From positions 144,501 through 208,500 of the forward strand of contig NZ_CP083553.1 in NCBI RefSeq assembly GCF_025144465.1: DNA of 64,000 nt. The letters are read 5' to 3'. A program made the position numbers and the translations under genes. Below the pieces are notes generated by a model, which was given only the letters and a program-made list of their open reading frames with translations, was not told where the DNA came from and searched no databases. The DNA comes from Leisingera sp. S132. GTDB lineage: Bacteria; Pseudomonadota; Alphaproteobacteria; Rhodobacterales; Rhodobacteraceae. Position 1 is the stretch's first letter. Each line of letters begins with the position of its first letter. Positions 34,248 to 42,776 of this stretch are shown in pieces.

Positions 34248-34625
34248 TTACATCGTTTCCAGGCAGTGGCGGCGGAAGGCGCGTTTCAGCATGTCGAGCT
34301 CGGCACGCAGCAGCTCCACCTCGGCGCGCAGGTCGTCCGCCACTGCCTCGCCCGCGATCAGGGTGAAATCGCCCAGCCGGGTGCTGTCTGCGGCATCGAA
34401 GATCACGAAGGTCTGCACGCCGTCGGCTACGGCCTCCGCCGGCACCGGCACGGCCACCAGCCAGTCGCCGTCTTTCTGGCCCTCGGTCAGGATCACGTCC
34501 CGGACCGGCTGATCCTGGAACATCACGGTGATTTCGGGCCGCGCGCCGGTGGCGGGGGCGTTGCCGATCTTGCCCTCCCAAATGCCGTTGCGGAAGCGGA
34601 TCTTGGTCAGTGTCAGGCGGCTCAT
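34248..34625 (-). CDS. conserved hypothetical protein
   Basis: 125-aa acidic soluble protein, not assigned to a family. The N-terminal 85 residues look beta-rich (LTLTKIRFRNGIWEGKIG), and the C-terminal 35 form a charged amphipathic helix (DDLRAEVELLRAELDMLKR) likely to coil with a partner. It lies 27 bases after the DUF6478-like gene on the same strand, so the two are probably cotranscribed. Confidence 0.7.
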   Translation of the reverse strand: MSRLTLTKIRFRNGIWEGKIGNAPATGARPEITVMFQDQPVRDVILTEGQKDGDWLVAVPVPAEAVADGVQTFVIFDAADSTRLGDFTLIAGEAVADDLRAEVELLRAELDMLKRAFRRHCLETM

Positions 34626-34652
34626 GTCAGGTCACTCATGGGGCAGGGTTCC

Positions 34653-35414
34653 TCAGATCGCCGCGCGGCGGTGGCGCGAGAAGGTCAGGTCGCGCAGGAC
34701 CACCTGGTTCAGGTCGGGGGCTTCAAAGATCAAGTCGAGCCAGATCTTCTCGATCCGTTTTTCGTTCAGCTTGGAATAGGCGAGGTCGAATTCGACCACG
34801 ATGTTCTTGTCGTCCTGGGGCAATTCGCGCACCAGCTGTTCGGTGTTGGGGCCGTGCTGGATGTTGAGGCGGGCGAAGATCTCGATCGGTTTTTCGGATT
34901 CGATGATGCTGTCGATCCGCAGCAGGTGCTGACGGGTGATGCCCTGCACCGCCTCGGGCGGCAGGTCGATCACCAGCGACAGGAAGGAACCGTCGAATTT
35001 GAACACATCCATGCGCAGGCCGAAGGGGGCAAGATCCTCCTCGCGGGTGTTACGGAGCTGGCGCAGGGTCAGTTCGGAAACGCTGCAGTCGTGGAACAGC
35101 TGCACCTCATCGCCCAGGCGGGCCTTGGGCGGGACTTCGGCAAGACCGCGCTCCGGCAAGGGGCCGCGCCACATCTGGGGCCGCCAGGACCAGTCGGTGC
35201 CATGCGGGCGCGGAAAAAAAGATGAGCCGATCTGCGGCAGCGCCAGGCGGCCGTCGGCAGTGTGGATGAGCCGGTCCAGATGGGTGCGCAGCTGGCGCGC
35301 CTGGTTGCGCTGGCGGCGCAGTTCGGCAAGCGGCGCGCGCGAGGAGTCCTCAGCCGCGGCGCGCCAGCGGCGCAGGCTGCGCAGGTGAAACAACCGGTCC
35401 ATGATCCTGCCCAT
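34653..35414 (-). CDS. DUF6478-like family protein
   Basis: 253-aa soluble protein that I associate, from memory and without a search, with the DUF6478 family of Rhodobacterales. An Arg-rich helical N-terminus (RLFHLRSLRRWRAAAED) is followed by a WSWRPQMWRGP segment and a long beta-rich domain (about 95-250) with FGLRMDVFKFDGSFLSLVID. ATG 35414 is one possible start and ATG 35402 another. No catalytic motif is visible. It probably forms a two-gene unit with the next, smaller gene. Confidence 0.7.
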   Translation of the reverse strand: MGRIMDRLFHLRSLRRWRAAAEDSSRAPLAELRRQRNQARQLRTHLDRLIHTADGRLALPQIGSSFFPRPHGTDWSWRPQMWRGPLPERGLAEVPPKARLGDEVQLFHDCSVSELTLRQLRNTREEDLAPFGLRMDVFKFDGSFLSLVIDLPPEAVQGITRQHLLRIDSIIESEKPIEIFARLNIQHGPNTEQLVRELPQDDKNIVVEFDLAYSKLNEKRIEKIWLDLIFEAPDLNQVVLRDLTFSRHRRAAI

Positions 35415-35496
35415 AGTGCTCTCTCTTGCCTGTTAAAAGGTCTTGTGTGCCTGTCCGGTCCCGCTGCGGGGCTGGCGGCAGTGTAACCGGTCGGGG

Positions 35497-36336
35497 CTAT
35501 TGAAATAAACCGGCAATCCGCTGGCGCAGCCCGCGTTTTTTGCCTGTCTCTTCTGTGCTGTTTGCTGCCAGTGCCTGCAGTTCAGCCGGGCGCGGCTGCG
35601 GGCGCAGGCCAGGTGCGGGCGCCGGGAGGGCGGAGGCAGAGGCGCTGCGCGGCGGGGCCGCCGCGGTTTCCAGCGATGGCAGGGTGGAGGCCTCCAGCGT
35701 GCGGTGGGTCATCTCGTTCAGGAGGGCGGCGCCGTGGCCGCCAAGCGCCCGGCTGCCCTCTGGCGCATAAAGCGCCAGCGCGACAAGGTGGCGGTCGAGC
35801 ACGAAGGCGCCGCGCCAGTGCACCGGGCTGGCGCTGTCGGCGACGGCGCCGGGGAACTCCAGCTTGACCAGCGGCAGGAGCTGGTCCTCGCGGGTTTCCA
35901 GCACCGTGGCGCCCGGGAACATGGCGGCGATGTCAGCGGCCTGCGGGGCGGCGGCGGCGGGTTTGGCCGGGCCGATCGAGGCGGTGAGCACCGCCGACTT
36001 ACGGGCGCCGAACCAGTTTTGACGGCCCATCCGGCTGCAATGGGCCAGAAGGGCAAAGCCGCCGTCCTTGTCGGTCTGGCTGCTGCGCCGGTCGAAGCAA
36101 TAGGCGCCGGGTGCGGCCAGAAGCACATTGCCGCCGCCAAAGGACATCACCTGGACCCCGGCCTGCGGCGTCTGGCTGGCGGTGCGGGAGGCAAAGGGCA
36201 TCCCCTGGGGCGCGGGGCTGCATCCCGCCGCTGCGAGGGCTGCGAGCACAATCGCCGCCGCTGCGCCGCGCCGCTTGGGCGCCTTTCCGCCGGGCGCGGC
36301 AAAAGGCACGGGTTTCCCGTTGCTTGTTCTGATCAC
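35497..36336 (-). CDS. putative lipoprotein, Ala/Pro-rich
   Basis: About 279 aa. From GTG 36336, which has AGGA 6 bases upstream, the N-terminus is basic and then hydrophobic (AAAAIVLAALAAAGC), a plausible lipobox with the lipidated Cys followed by SPAP. The mature part contains a predicted globular region (about 75-215, with GAYCFDRRSS and FVLDRHLVALALY), then a Pro/Ala-rich C-terminus ending in basic residues. No family is recognised. Longer forms starting near 36447 would bury the signal and are rejected. Confidence 0.65.
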   Translation of the reverse strand: MIRTSNGKPVPFAAPGGKAPKRRGAAAAIVLAALAAAGCSPAPQGMPFASRTASQTPQAGVQVMSFGGGNVLLAAPGAYCFDRRSSQTDKDGGFALLAHCSRMGRQNWFGARKSAVLTASIGPAKPAAAAPQAADIAAMFPGATVLETREDQLLPLVKLEFPGAVADSASPVHWRGAFVLDRHLVALALYAPEGSRALGGHGAALLNEMTHRTLEASTLPSLETAAAPPRSASASALPAPAPGLRPQPRPAELQALAANSTEETGKKRGLRQRIAGLFQ

Positions 36337-36499
36337 TGCTGGTCCTGCCGGTCTTGTTTTTTTACGGGAATCATTACGGAGCGGGGGGCGGGGCGGCAAG
36401 CCAGAACCGCCGGCAGGCGGGCCTGACTTGCCTTGGCGTTGCAGCAATGCATAACGTGGGCCGGATTGCCGCCTGATCCTGATGCGGCGCGGAGGACCA

Positions 36500-37390
36500 A
36501 TGCACGACAGGCACAGCTACAGGGCGCATGAGGCGCTGGTGCGCTATGCCCGGCATCAGCCGGCGCTGTGGCGCCTGATGCTGGGGCTGGTGATGGTGGC
36601 TTCGGTCAGCTTTGCCCTGACGGCGGCGCTGCAGGTGGCGGTGGCGGGGATGTTCCCGGGCGACTGGCTGCTGGGACTGGCCGATGGCAGCACGCCGGGC
36701 GCGATGCTGGTGCTGCTGGGCAGCTTTGCCTTTCTGTCGCTGGGGGTGGCAATGGCGGCGCGGCTGTTCCACCAGCGCGGCTTTGCCACCGTGACCGGCC
36801 ATCTGCGTCCGCTGGTGCATCAGTTCGGGCGGGTCAGCCTGTATCTTCTGGGGCTCAGCCTGCTGCTGATGGCCCTGCCGCCCTATGACATGGGGCCGCC
36901 GATGACCCGGAACCTGCCGTTCTGGACCTGGCTCGGCCTGCTGCCGCTGTCCATTGCCGCGGTGCTGGTGCAGACCGGATCGGAGGAGATCCTGTTCCGG
37001 GGCTATATCCAGCAGGCGCTGGCGGCCCGGTTCCGCCATCCGGCTGTCTGGCTGCTGGTGCCCTCGGCGCTGTTTGCGCTGGGCCATTACCTGCCGGCCG
37101 AGGCCGGGGACAACGCGCTGGTGATCACCGCCTGGGCCGGGCTGTTCGGGGTGCTGATGGCGGACCTGACCGCGCGGGCCGGCACCCTTGGCCCGGCAAT
37201 GGCGGTGCATTTCTTCAACAACGTCACGGCGCTGCTCTTGTTCGGCTCTCCCACCAGCCTCAATGGGCTTGCGCTCTATCTGATCCCCTTTGATCTGGCG
37301 GACGTGCAGGCGCTGCGGCCGTGGATGGCGGTGGATTTCCTTCTGATGGGGGTCAGCTGGCTTTGCGCGCGGCTTGCCATACGCCGCTGA
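36500..37390 (+). CDS. CPBP family intramembrane metalloprotease
   Basis: 296-aa membrane protein with about seven hydrophobic helices. The CPBP/Abi motifs are present: EE in GSEEILFRGY, His in FALGHYLP and the final HFFNN. These proteins are intramembrane proteases related to CAAX-processing enzymes and bacteriocin self-immunity proteins. ATG 36500 was chosen because GGAGG lies 4 bases upstream; an upstream ATG at 36482 lacks a site. It is followed closely by accD but is not obviously linked in function. Confidence 0.9.
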   Translation: MHDRHSYRAHEALVRYARHQPALWRLMLGLVMVASVSFALTAALQVAVAGMFPGDWLLGLADGSTPGAMLVLLGSFAFLSLGVAMAARLFHQRGFATVTGHLRPLVHQFGRVSLYLLGLSLLLMALPPYDMGPPMTRNLPFWTWLGLLPLSIAAVLVQTGSEEILFRGYIQQALAARFRHPAVWLLVPSALFALGHYLPAEAGDNALVITAWAGLFGVLMADLTARAGTLGPAMAVHFFNNVTALLLFGSPTSLNGLALYLIPFDLADVQALRPWMAVDFLLMGVSWLCARLAIRR

Positions 37391-37453
37391 TTGCAATTGC
37401 GGCAAATGCGCCTTATCTGGGGGGCAAACCGCGCCCCCGGAGAGGCAAGCAAT

Positions 37454-38404
37454 ATGAACTGGATCACCAACTACGTCCGGCCCAAGATCAACTCGATCTT
37501 TTCGCGCCGCGAAGTGCCCGAGAACCTTTGGCAGAAATGCGATGAATGCGGCACCATGCTGTTTCACCGCGAGCTGAGCGACAACCAGAACGTCTGCACC
37601 AGCTGCGGCCATCACATGAACATCACCCCGCGGGACCGCTTCACAGCGCTGTTTGACGGCGGTGTCTTCACCGAGATCGCGGTGCCGGAGCCGCTGGCCG
37701 ATCCCTTGAAGTTCAAGGATCAGAAGAAATACCCCGAGCGGATCAAGGCGGCGCAGAAGAAGACCGGCGAGAAAGACGCGATGCTGGTGGCCGCGGGCGA
37801 GATCGGCCGCACGCCCATTATCGCCGCCGCGCAGGACTTCTCCTATATGGGCGGGTCCATGGGCATGTATGTGGGCAACGCCATCATCGCCGCGGCTGAG
37901 GAAGCGGTGAAGCTGGGCCGCCCGCTGGTCTTGTTCTCGGCTGCCGGCGGCGCGCGGATGCAGGAAGGCATCCTGTCGCTGATGCAGATGCCGCGCACCA
38001 CCGTTGCGGTGGAGATGCTGAAAGAGGCGGGGCTGCCCTATATCGTGGTGCTGACCCATCCGACCACCGGCGGGGTGACCGCGTCTTATGCGATGCTGGG
38101 CGATGTGCATATCGCCGAGCCCAATGCGCTGATCTGCTTTGCAGGCCCCCGGGTGATCGAGCAGACCATCCGCGAGAAGCTGCCCGAGGGCTTCCAGCGC
38201 GCTGAATACCTGCTGGACCACGGCATGCTGGACCGGGTGACCCCGCGCACCGAGATGCGCGAAGAGCTGATCACCATCATCCGCATGCTGCTGGGGCTGC
38301 CGCCGCAAGTGGCGGGTGATCTGCCCGCGCCGGAGGCGGAAGCCGCCGCCAAGGCCGCAAACGCGCCGGCGGATGGCGCAGTCAGCGAAGAAGCTGCCGA
38401 GTAA
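37454..38404 (+). CDS. accD: acetyl-CoA carboxylase carboxyltransferase subunit beta
   Basis: 316-aa beta subunit of the carboxyltransferase that makes malonyl-CoA, the first step of fatty-acid synthesis. The zinc ribbon has Cys29, Cys32, Cys48 and Cys51 (CDECGT, CTSCGH). The crotonase-fold core shows [19 protein letters not shown] and the oxyanion-type [12 protein letters not shown] 37454 is set by homology. A short Ala/Glu-rich tail is lineage-specific. It is followed by a terminator-like hairpin and folC, the same order as in E. coli. Confidence 0.97.
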   Translation: MNWITNYVRPKINSIFSRREVPENLWQKCDECGTMLFHRELSDNQNVCTSCGHHMNITPRDRFTALFDGGVFTEIAVPEPLADPLKFKDQKKYPERIKAAQKKTGEKDAMLVAAGEIGRTPIIAAAQDFSYMGGSMGMYVGNAIIAAAEEAVKLGRPLVLFSAAGGARMQEGILSLMQMPRTTVAVEMLKEAGLPYIVVLTHPTTGGVTASYAMLGDVHIAEPNALICFAGPRVIEQTIREKLPEGFQRAEYLLDHGMLDRVTPRTEMREELITIIRMLLGLPPQVAGDLPAPEAEAAAKAANAPADGAVSEEAAE

Positions 38405-38443
38405 ACCGGTTTAGATAGATACGCATGGCCGAGAAGGCCGGTC

Positions 38444-38478
38444 AGCGCCCGTCCCTTCCAGGGCGGGCGCTGTTCTTT
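38444..38478 (+). terminator. hairpin between accD and folC
   Basis: Stem AGCGCCCG (38444-38451) / CGGGCGCT (38464-38471) followed by GTTCTTT. Weak T-run; probably a partial terminator or RNA-processing signal between accD and folC. Confidence 0.6.
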
Positions 38479-38516
38479 GCCACACACGACTTTCCGACCT
38501 GACAGGACCCAGGCTG

Positions 38517-39785
38517 ATGACCCAGACCTCCGACGCGATCCTCGCCCGCATGATGGCGCTGCACCCCAAGATCATCGACCTGACGCTGGACCGGGTCTGG
38601 CGGCTCTTGGCGGCGCTGGACAACCCGCAGGACAAGCTGCCGCCGGTGATCCACCTGGCCGGCACCAACGGCAAGGGCTCGACCCAGGCGATGATCCGGG
38701 CAGGGCTTGAGGGGATGGGCAAGAGCGTGCACGCCTATACCTCGCCGCATCTGGCGCGGTTCCATGAGCGGATCCGGCTGGCGGGGGAGCTGATCAGCGA
38801 GGCGCATCTCACCGAGGTGCTGGACGAGTGCTATGCCAGGAACGGCGGCGAAAACATCACCTATTTCGAGATCACCACGGTGGCCGGCCTCCTGGCGTTT
38901 TCGCGCACGCCGGCGGATTACACCCTGCTGGAGGTTGGCCTGGGCGGGCGCCTGGATGCGACCAATGTGATCACGCCCAAGGTGTCGGTGATCACCCCCA
39001 TCTCCATCGATCATGAGCAGTTCCTGGGCAACACGCTGGCCAAGATCGCAGGCGAGAAGGCCGGCATCATCAAGCGCGGCGTGCCGGTTGTGGTTGGCCC
39101 GCAGCCCGAGGAGGCGATGGAGGTGATCGAAGCCACTGCCGCCCGCCTTGGCGCGCCGCTGATTGCATACGGCCAGCACTGGCATGTCTGGGAGGAGCGC
39201 GGCCGGCTGGTGTTCCAGGATGAAAACGGCCTGCTGGACCTGCCGCTGCCGGCGCTCTTGGGTGCGCATCAGATTCAGAACGCCGGTGCGGCGCTGGCGG
39301 CACTGCGCCATCTGGGCGCGGATGAGGCGGCTTGCGAGGCGGCAATGGCGAACGCCGAATGGCCCGCCCGGATGCAGAAGCTGAAAACCGGCCCGCTGAT
39401 CGGGGCGGCACCCGAGGCCGAACTGTGGCTGGACGGCGGCCACAACGCCGCGGCGGGCATTGCGCTGGCGGATGTGCTGGCGAAACTGCCGGCACGCCCC
39501 ACCCATCTGATCTGCGGCATGCTGAACACCAAGGACGTGAGCGGCTACATGGCCCCGCTGGCGCCGCATGTTGCAAGCCTGACTGCGATTTCGATCCCGG
39601 ATGAGATCAACACGCTGAGCGCCGAAGAGACCGAGGCCGCGGCCAAATCCGTGGGCATCGCGGCCGGCACGGCGGAGAGCACGATGGCGGCGCTGCAGGC
39701 GATCACCGCCAAGGACCCGCAGGCGCGGGTGCTGATCTGCGGCTCGCTCTATCTGGCGGGCCATATCCTGCGCGAAAACGGCTGA
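38517..39785 (+). CDS. folC: bifunctional folylpolyglutamate synthase/dihydrofolate synthase
   Basis: 422-aa Mur-ligase-family enzyme that adds glutamate to dihydropteroate and to reduced folates. The P-loop is HLAGTNGKGST, the domain-linking metal site TYFEITTVAGLLAF, and the second signature EVGLGGRLDATNV. The C-terminal domain has the conserved LWLDGGHNAAA. ATG 38517 follows a GACAGGA-type site. A strong terminator sits about 135 bases past the stop. Confidence 0.96.
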   Translation: MTQTSDAILARMMALHPKIIDLTLDRVWRLLAALDNPQDKLPPVIHLAGTNGKGSTQAMIRAGLEGMGKSVHAYTSPHLARFHERIRLAGELISEAHLTEVLDECYARNGGENITYFEITTVAGLLAFSRTPADYTLLEVGLGGRLDATNVITPKVSVITPISIDHEQFLGNTLAKIAGEKAGIIKRGVPVVVGPQPEEAMEVIEATAARLGAPLIAYGQHWHVWEERGRLVFQDENGLLDLPLPALLGAHQIQNAGAALAALRHLGADEAACEAAMANAEWPARMQKLKTGPLIGAAPEAELWLDGGHNAAAGIALADVLAKLPARPTHLICGMLNTKDVSGYMAPLAPHVASLTAISIPDEINTLSAEETEAAAKSVGIAAGTAESTMAALQAITAKDPQARVLICGSLYLAGHILRENG

Positions 39786-39811
39786 GGCTTACGGCTGCGG
39801 CGGGGAAAGTT

Positions 39812-39870
39812 CTCCCGCCCGGCTTCGACCTGCCGGTCTCACCCCGCCCAGCCCGGCGCCGCTGGCGCGG
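39812..39870 (+). repeat. dispersed repeat R1, copy 5 (degenerate)
   Basis: CTCCCGCCC at 39812-39820 and the GC hairpin GGCGCCGCTGGCGCGG (39855-39870) match R1, but the GTTGGGC linker is replaced by CCGCCCAGCCC and the first stem is weak. It lies between convergent folC and the bestrophin gene, directly followed by an inverted GAGTATTT motif. Confidence 0.5.
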
Positions 39871-39875
39871 CTATT

Positions 39876-39897
39876 CTTCATCTTTCTGCAAATACTC
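39876..39897 (-). repeat. short dispersed motif GAGTATTT...AAAGATGAAG, copy 2
   Basis: Minus-strand copy of the motif at 27659, matching 19 of 22 positions. Here it is abutted by R1 copy 5. Confidence 0.5.
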
Positions 39898-39921
39898 CGG
39901 GGGGGAGGCCGTAAGGCCGAG

Positions 39922-39940
39922 GGGGCAGCGCCCCTTTTTT
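39922..39940 (+). terminator. rho-independent terminator after folC
   Basis: GGGGC-AGC-GCCCC followed by six T (39935-39940). It faces folC and lies just before the convergent bestrophin stop. Confidence 0.8.
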
Positions 39941-39950
39941 CCCTCCGCTC

Positions 39951-40856
39951 CTAGTCCAGTACGTAATCCACCGGCTCCAGCCTGGGCGGCGCCTCGCGCC
40001 CCAGCGCATTGCAAACCGAGATTTCCATCACCCGGCACAGGGCGCTGAGCGGCACTGAGTTGGCCTGTTTGCGGAACGGGTGCTCCAGCTCATGGGTGAC
40101 CTCGGCGAGGCCGAAGAACACATAGGCCACCACCGCCGCCACCAGCGGCTCGAACCAGCCGGCGCTGTCCAGGAGCGCAAAGGGCAAGAGCAGGCAGTAG
40201 AGATAGGTCGTGCGCCAGACCAGCAGCGAATAGACGAAGGGCAAGGGCGTGGTCAGCAGCCGCTCGTTCCCGGCCTGGGCGGCGGGGAAGGCGGCCAGCC
40301 GTTCGGCCAGGGCGCGCTGGCCAAAGCCGTCGATGCGTCCCTCCTCTGCCATTTCGCGCAGGCGGGCGGCGATGTCGCGCAGGGCGGCGTTGGGGCTGTT
40401 CTCCGCCTGCATCAGCGGCTCTGCGGCTTCCGGCCCAACCCAATGCTCCACCGTCTCCCGCACTTCGTCACCGCGCAGCTGGGCGCGGTGCAGGTGGTGG
40501 AAGGCAAGGATGCGGGTCAGGATGAAGTCCTCGTCCGGGCCGTGGCCTGCAAAGATCCTGAGCTCCTGCGCCAGGCTGCGCACATCCGATACCATGCGGC
40601 CCCAGATCCGCCGCGCCTCCCACCAGCGGTCATAGGCGGCGTTGTTGCGGAAGCTGAGGAACAGCGACAGCGACAGGCCGAACACGCCCATCGCGGCGAT
40701 GGAAATCTGCGGCATCGCAATGACATAGCGGTCGAGCACCAGTACGAGGAGCGCCCAGAGCGCGGCGCCGATGATGTTGGGCAGGATACGCGGCACAACC
40801 GATCCGTTCAGGATCAGGAAAATCTCCCGCCGCCGGGGCGTCTCACGCACGATCAT
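39951..40856 (-). CDS. bestrophin family ion channel
   Basis: 301-aa membrane protein of the bacterial bestrophin/UPF0187 family, predicted to form pentameric anion or cation channels. N-terminal helices read IIGAALWALLVLVLDRYV, followed by the family hallmark FRNNAAYDRWWEARRIWG. The C-terminal half carries VFFGLAEVTHELEHPF, the acidic cluster that contributes the cytosolic lock. Its ATG overlaps the zapE stop (ATGA), so the two are cotranscribed. The physiological ion is unknown. Confidence 0.92.
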   Translation of the reverse strand: MIVRETPRRREIFLILNGSVVPRILPNIIGAALWALLVLVLDRYVIAMPQISIAAMGVFGLSLSLFLSFRNNAAYDRWWEARRIWGRMVSDVRSLAQELRIFAGHGPDEDFILTRILAFHHLHRAQLRGDEVRETVEHWVGPEAAEPLMQAENSPNAALRDIAARLREMAEEGRIDGFGQRALAERLAAFPAAQAGNERLLTTPLPFVYSLLVWRTTYLYCLLLPFALLDSAGWFEPLVAAVVAYVFFGLAEVTHELEHPFRKQANSVPLSALCRVMEISVCNALGREAPPRLEPVDYVLD

Positions 40857-41929
40857 GGGGTTTCGCTGCCCCAGTCCTTGTCCTGCATCTCACGCAGGCG
40901 GGAGGCGGTGCGTTCGAACTCAAAGGTGCCCTCGCCCTCGACATAGAGCATCTCGGGCTGTGCCGCAGCGGAGCAGATCAGCCGCACCTTGGCCTCATAC
41001 AAAGCGTCGATCAGGGTCACAAACCGCTTGGCCTCGTTGAAGTTGTTGCGGGACAGGCGCGGGATGTCCTCCAGAACCAGAACCTTCACCTCCTCGGCGA
41101 TGGCAAGGTAGTCGCCCGGTCCCAGCATCTTGCCGCAGAGGTCATAGAAGGTGGCGCGCGCCACCCCGTTGCGGAAGGCGGGCAGGGTGACTTCGCGGCC
41201 CTTCACCTCCAGCGTCAGCGGCTGCGCCGCGCCGCCGCCCGACAGATCCTGCCAGATCGCCCGGATCTGCGCCCGGGCCTCGCCGTCCACAGGCGCGAAA
41301 TAGACCTGGGCGCCGGTCAGCCGGTCCTGCCGGTAGTCGGTGGCGCTGACCATCTCATGCACCGCCATATGCTCCTTGATCAGACCGATGAAGGGCAGGA
41401 ACAGCTGCCGGTTGAGGCCGTTTTTATAAAGGTCGTCCGGCACCCGGTTGGAAGTGGTGATCACCGTAACGCCAGCGGCAAACAGCGCCTCGAACAGACG
41501 GCCGACGATCATCGCATCGGTGATGTCGGTGATCTGCATCTCGTCAAAGGCCAAGAGCCGCACCGACTGCGCCACCTCTGCCGCTGCCGGGGCCAGCGCG
41601 TCCTCGACACCGTCCTGGCGTGCCTGGTGCATCCTGGCGTGGATTTCCTGCATGAAGGCATGGAAATGCACCCGCCGCGCGGGGATGCCGTCCAGACTGT
41701 CGACAAACAGATCCATCAGCATCGACTTGCCGCGCCCGACCCCGCCCCAGAGGTAGAGCCCCTGCACCGGTTCAAACTCCGCCTTGCGGAAGAAGCCGCG
41801 TTTCACCGGCGGTGCCATCAGCCCTGCGGCGATGCGGTCGAAATGGGGCAGCACGGCCTCCTGGGCCGGGTCGGGCTTCAATTCGCCCGCGTCGATCTTC
41901 CGCCGGCAGAGCGTGGTCAGATGGGTCAT
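40853..41929 (-). CDS. zapE: cell division protein ZapE (AFG1-like ATPase)
   Basis: 358-aa AFG1/ZapE P-loop ATPase that associates with the FtsZ ring under stress or low oxygen in E. coli. Walker A spans residues 62-69 (GGVGRGKS), Walker B is LLAFDEMQITDI, and VITTSNRVPDDLYKNGLNR matches the family sensor region. The start ATG 41929 is conserved in length. It is coupled to bestrophin by a 4-base overlap. Downstream genes usual in Rhodobacterales (malate dehydrogenase, succinyl-CoA ligase) are not seen here. Confidence 0.95.
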   Translation of the reverse strand: MTHLTTLCRRKIDAGELKPDPAQEAVLPHFDRIAAGLMAPPVKRGFFRKAEFEPVQGLYLWGGVGRGKSMLMDLFVDSLDGIPARRVHFHAFMQEIHARMHQARQDGVEDALAPAAAEVAQSVRLLAFDEMQITDITDAMIVGRLFEALFAAGVTVITTSNRVPDDLYKNGLNRQLFLPFIGLIKEHMAVHEMVSATDYRQDRLTGAQVYFAPVDGEARAQIRAIWQDLSGGGAAQPLTLEVKGREVTLPAFRNGVARATFYDLCGKMLGPGDYLAIAEEVKVLVLEDIPRLSRNNFNEAKRFVTLIDALYEAKVRLICSAAAQPEMLYVEGEGTFEFERTASRLREMQDKDWGSETP

Positions 41930-42088
41930 GGCACAGGGATAGCGCGGGGCGCGGGGGATGGAAAGATAGGGCTTTGACTATGCCGCGCCAAAGCTGGTTG
42001 ATAGATCTTGTTCGGCTTTATTGGCTTGCATCGATTTTGAAGATCAATTGGCCGATTGAAAATTGCTTAGCGCTGGAGCTGGTACCTT

Positions 42089-42655
42089 ATGGGAAGACGG
42101 CACATTTTTCAGAAGAAAACAGTTGTGGCCTCATTGACGGCGGCAGTGCTGCTCTTGCCGCAAATAGTCATTGCTTCGGAGGGGCGGATTTCGGGGCTGG
42201 CGGCCTCTCCCTTGTTGCAGCGCATGGCGGAAAAAGGGGAATGGGAGGCTCGTGTTTCATCTGAAGCTATCCACTACACCTGTCTGACTTGTGTGGGCCG
42301 AGTGAAGGCGAGATTGGAGGTTTTGGCACCCTATGGCACTGGCTCGCATGCATCAGTCTGGCAAAGGTATCTTGCGGAGCGAAAGCAGTTCTGCGCTGAT
42401 TTGGCTGCTTCACGAGAAGGACGCTGCGTGTCGACTGAGGCAAAGAAGTTGCGTGGCGGCGCATTGACGGGCTTCAGATCAGTACATGAAACGGACGCGT
42501 ATCGTGTGATCTCAATTGGCCTGTTCTATCATGAGTATGGGTCTGGTCCCGAACTCATCCATACAACGATCCAGATGGACAGAGGAGTTGAGCTGGAACA
42601 CGATCCTAGCTCTATGTTTCTGCATCACATGGCTCGGCCGACGATTTGGTATTGA
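42089..42655 (+). CDS. exported hypothetical protein, lower GC
   Basis: 188-aa protein with a signal peptide (about residues 1-29, hydrophobic TAAVLLLPQIVIAS). The mature part has four Cys, including a CLTC pair near residue 66, so disulphides or a metal site are possible. No family is recognised. Base composition in about 41975-42770 is clearly more A/T-rich than both neighbours, and codon choice differs, suggesting transfer into the spot between zapE and the MFS gene. A promoter-like A/T-rich stretch precedes it. Confidence 0.65.
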   Translation: MGRRHIFQKKTVVASLTAAVLLLPQIVIASEGRISGLAASPLLQRMAEKGEWEARVSSEAIHYTCLTCVGRVKARLEVLAPYGTGSHASVWQRYLAERKQFCADLAASREGRCVSTEAKKLRGGALTGFRSVHETDAYRVISIGLFYHEYGSGPELIHTTIQMDRGVELEHDPSSMFLHHMARPTIWY

Positions 42656-42776
42656 AGGCGCAAAGGCAAGAGCAGCCGCTCTCACATCAAAATTTCTTAA
42701 TGATGCTCGCAAAATTCCTGATTTGACCGGGTGGCAGATTTCCCTGACAGTTCACCGGCTTGTCAGGAGAGAGCCC

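Noticed and set aside
42516-42776. Possible long N-terminal extension of the MFS transporter.
   Set aside because: It overlaps the exported hypothetical gene, has no membrane or family similarity, and a strong AGGAG site precedes ATG 42777.
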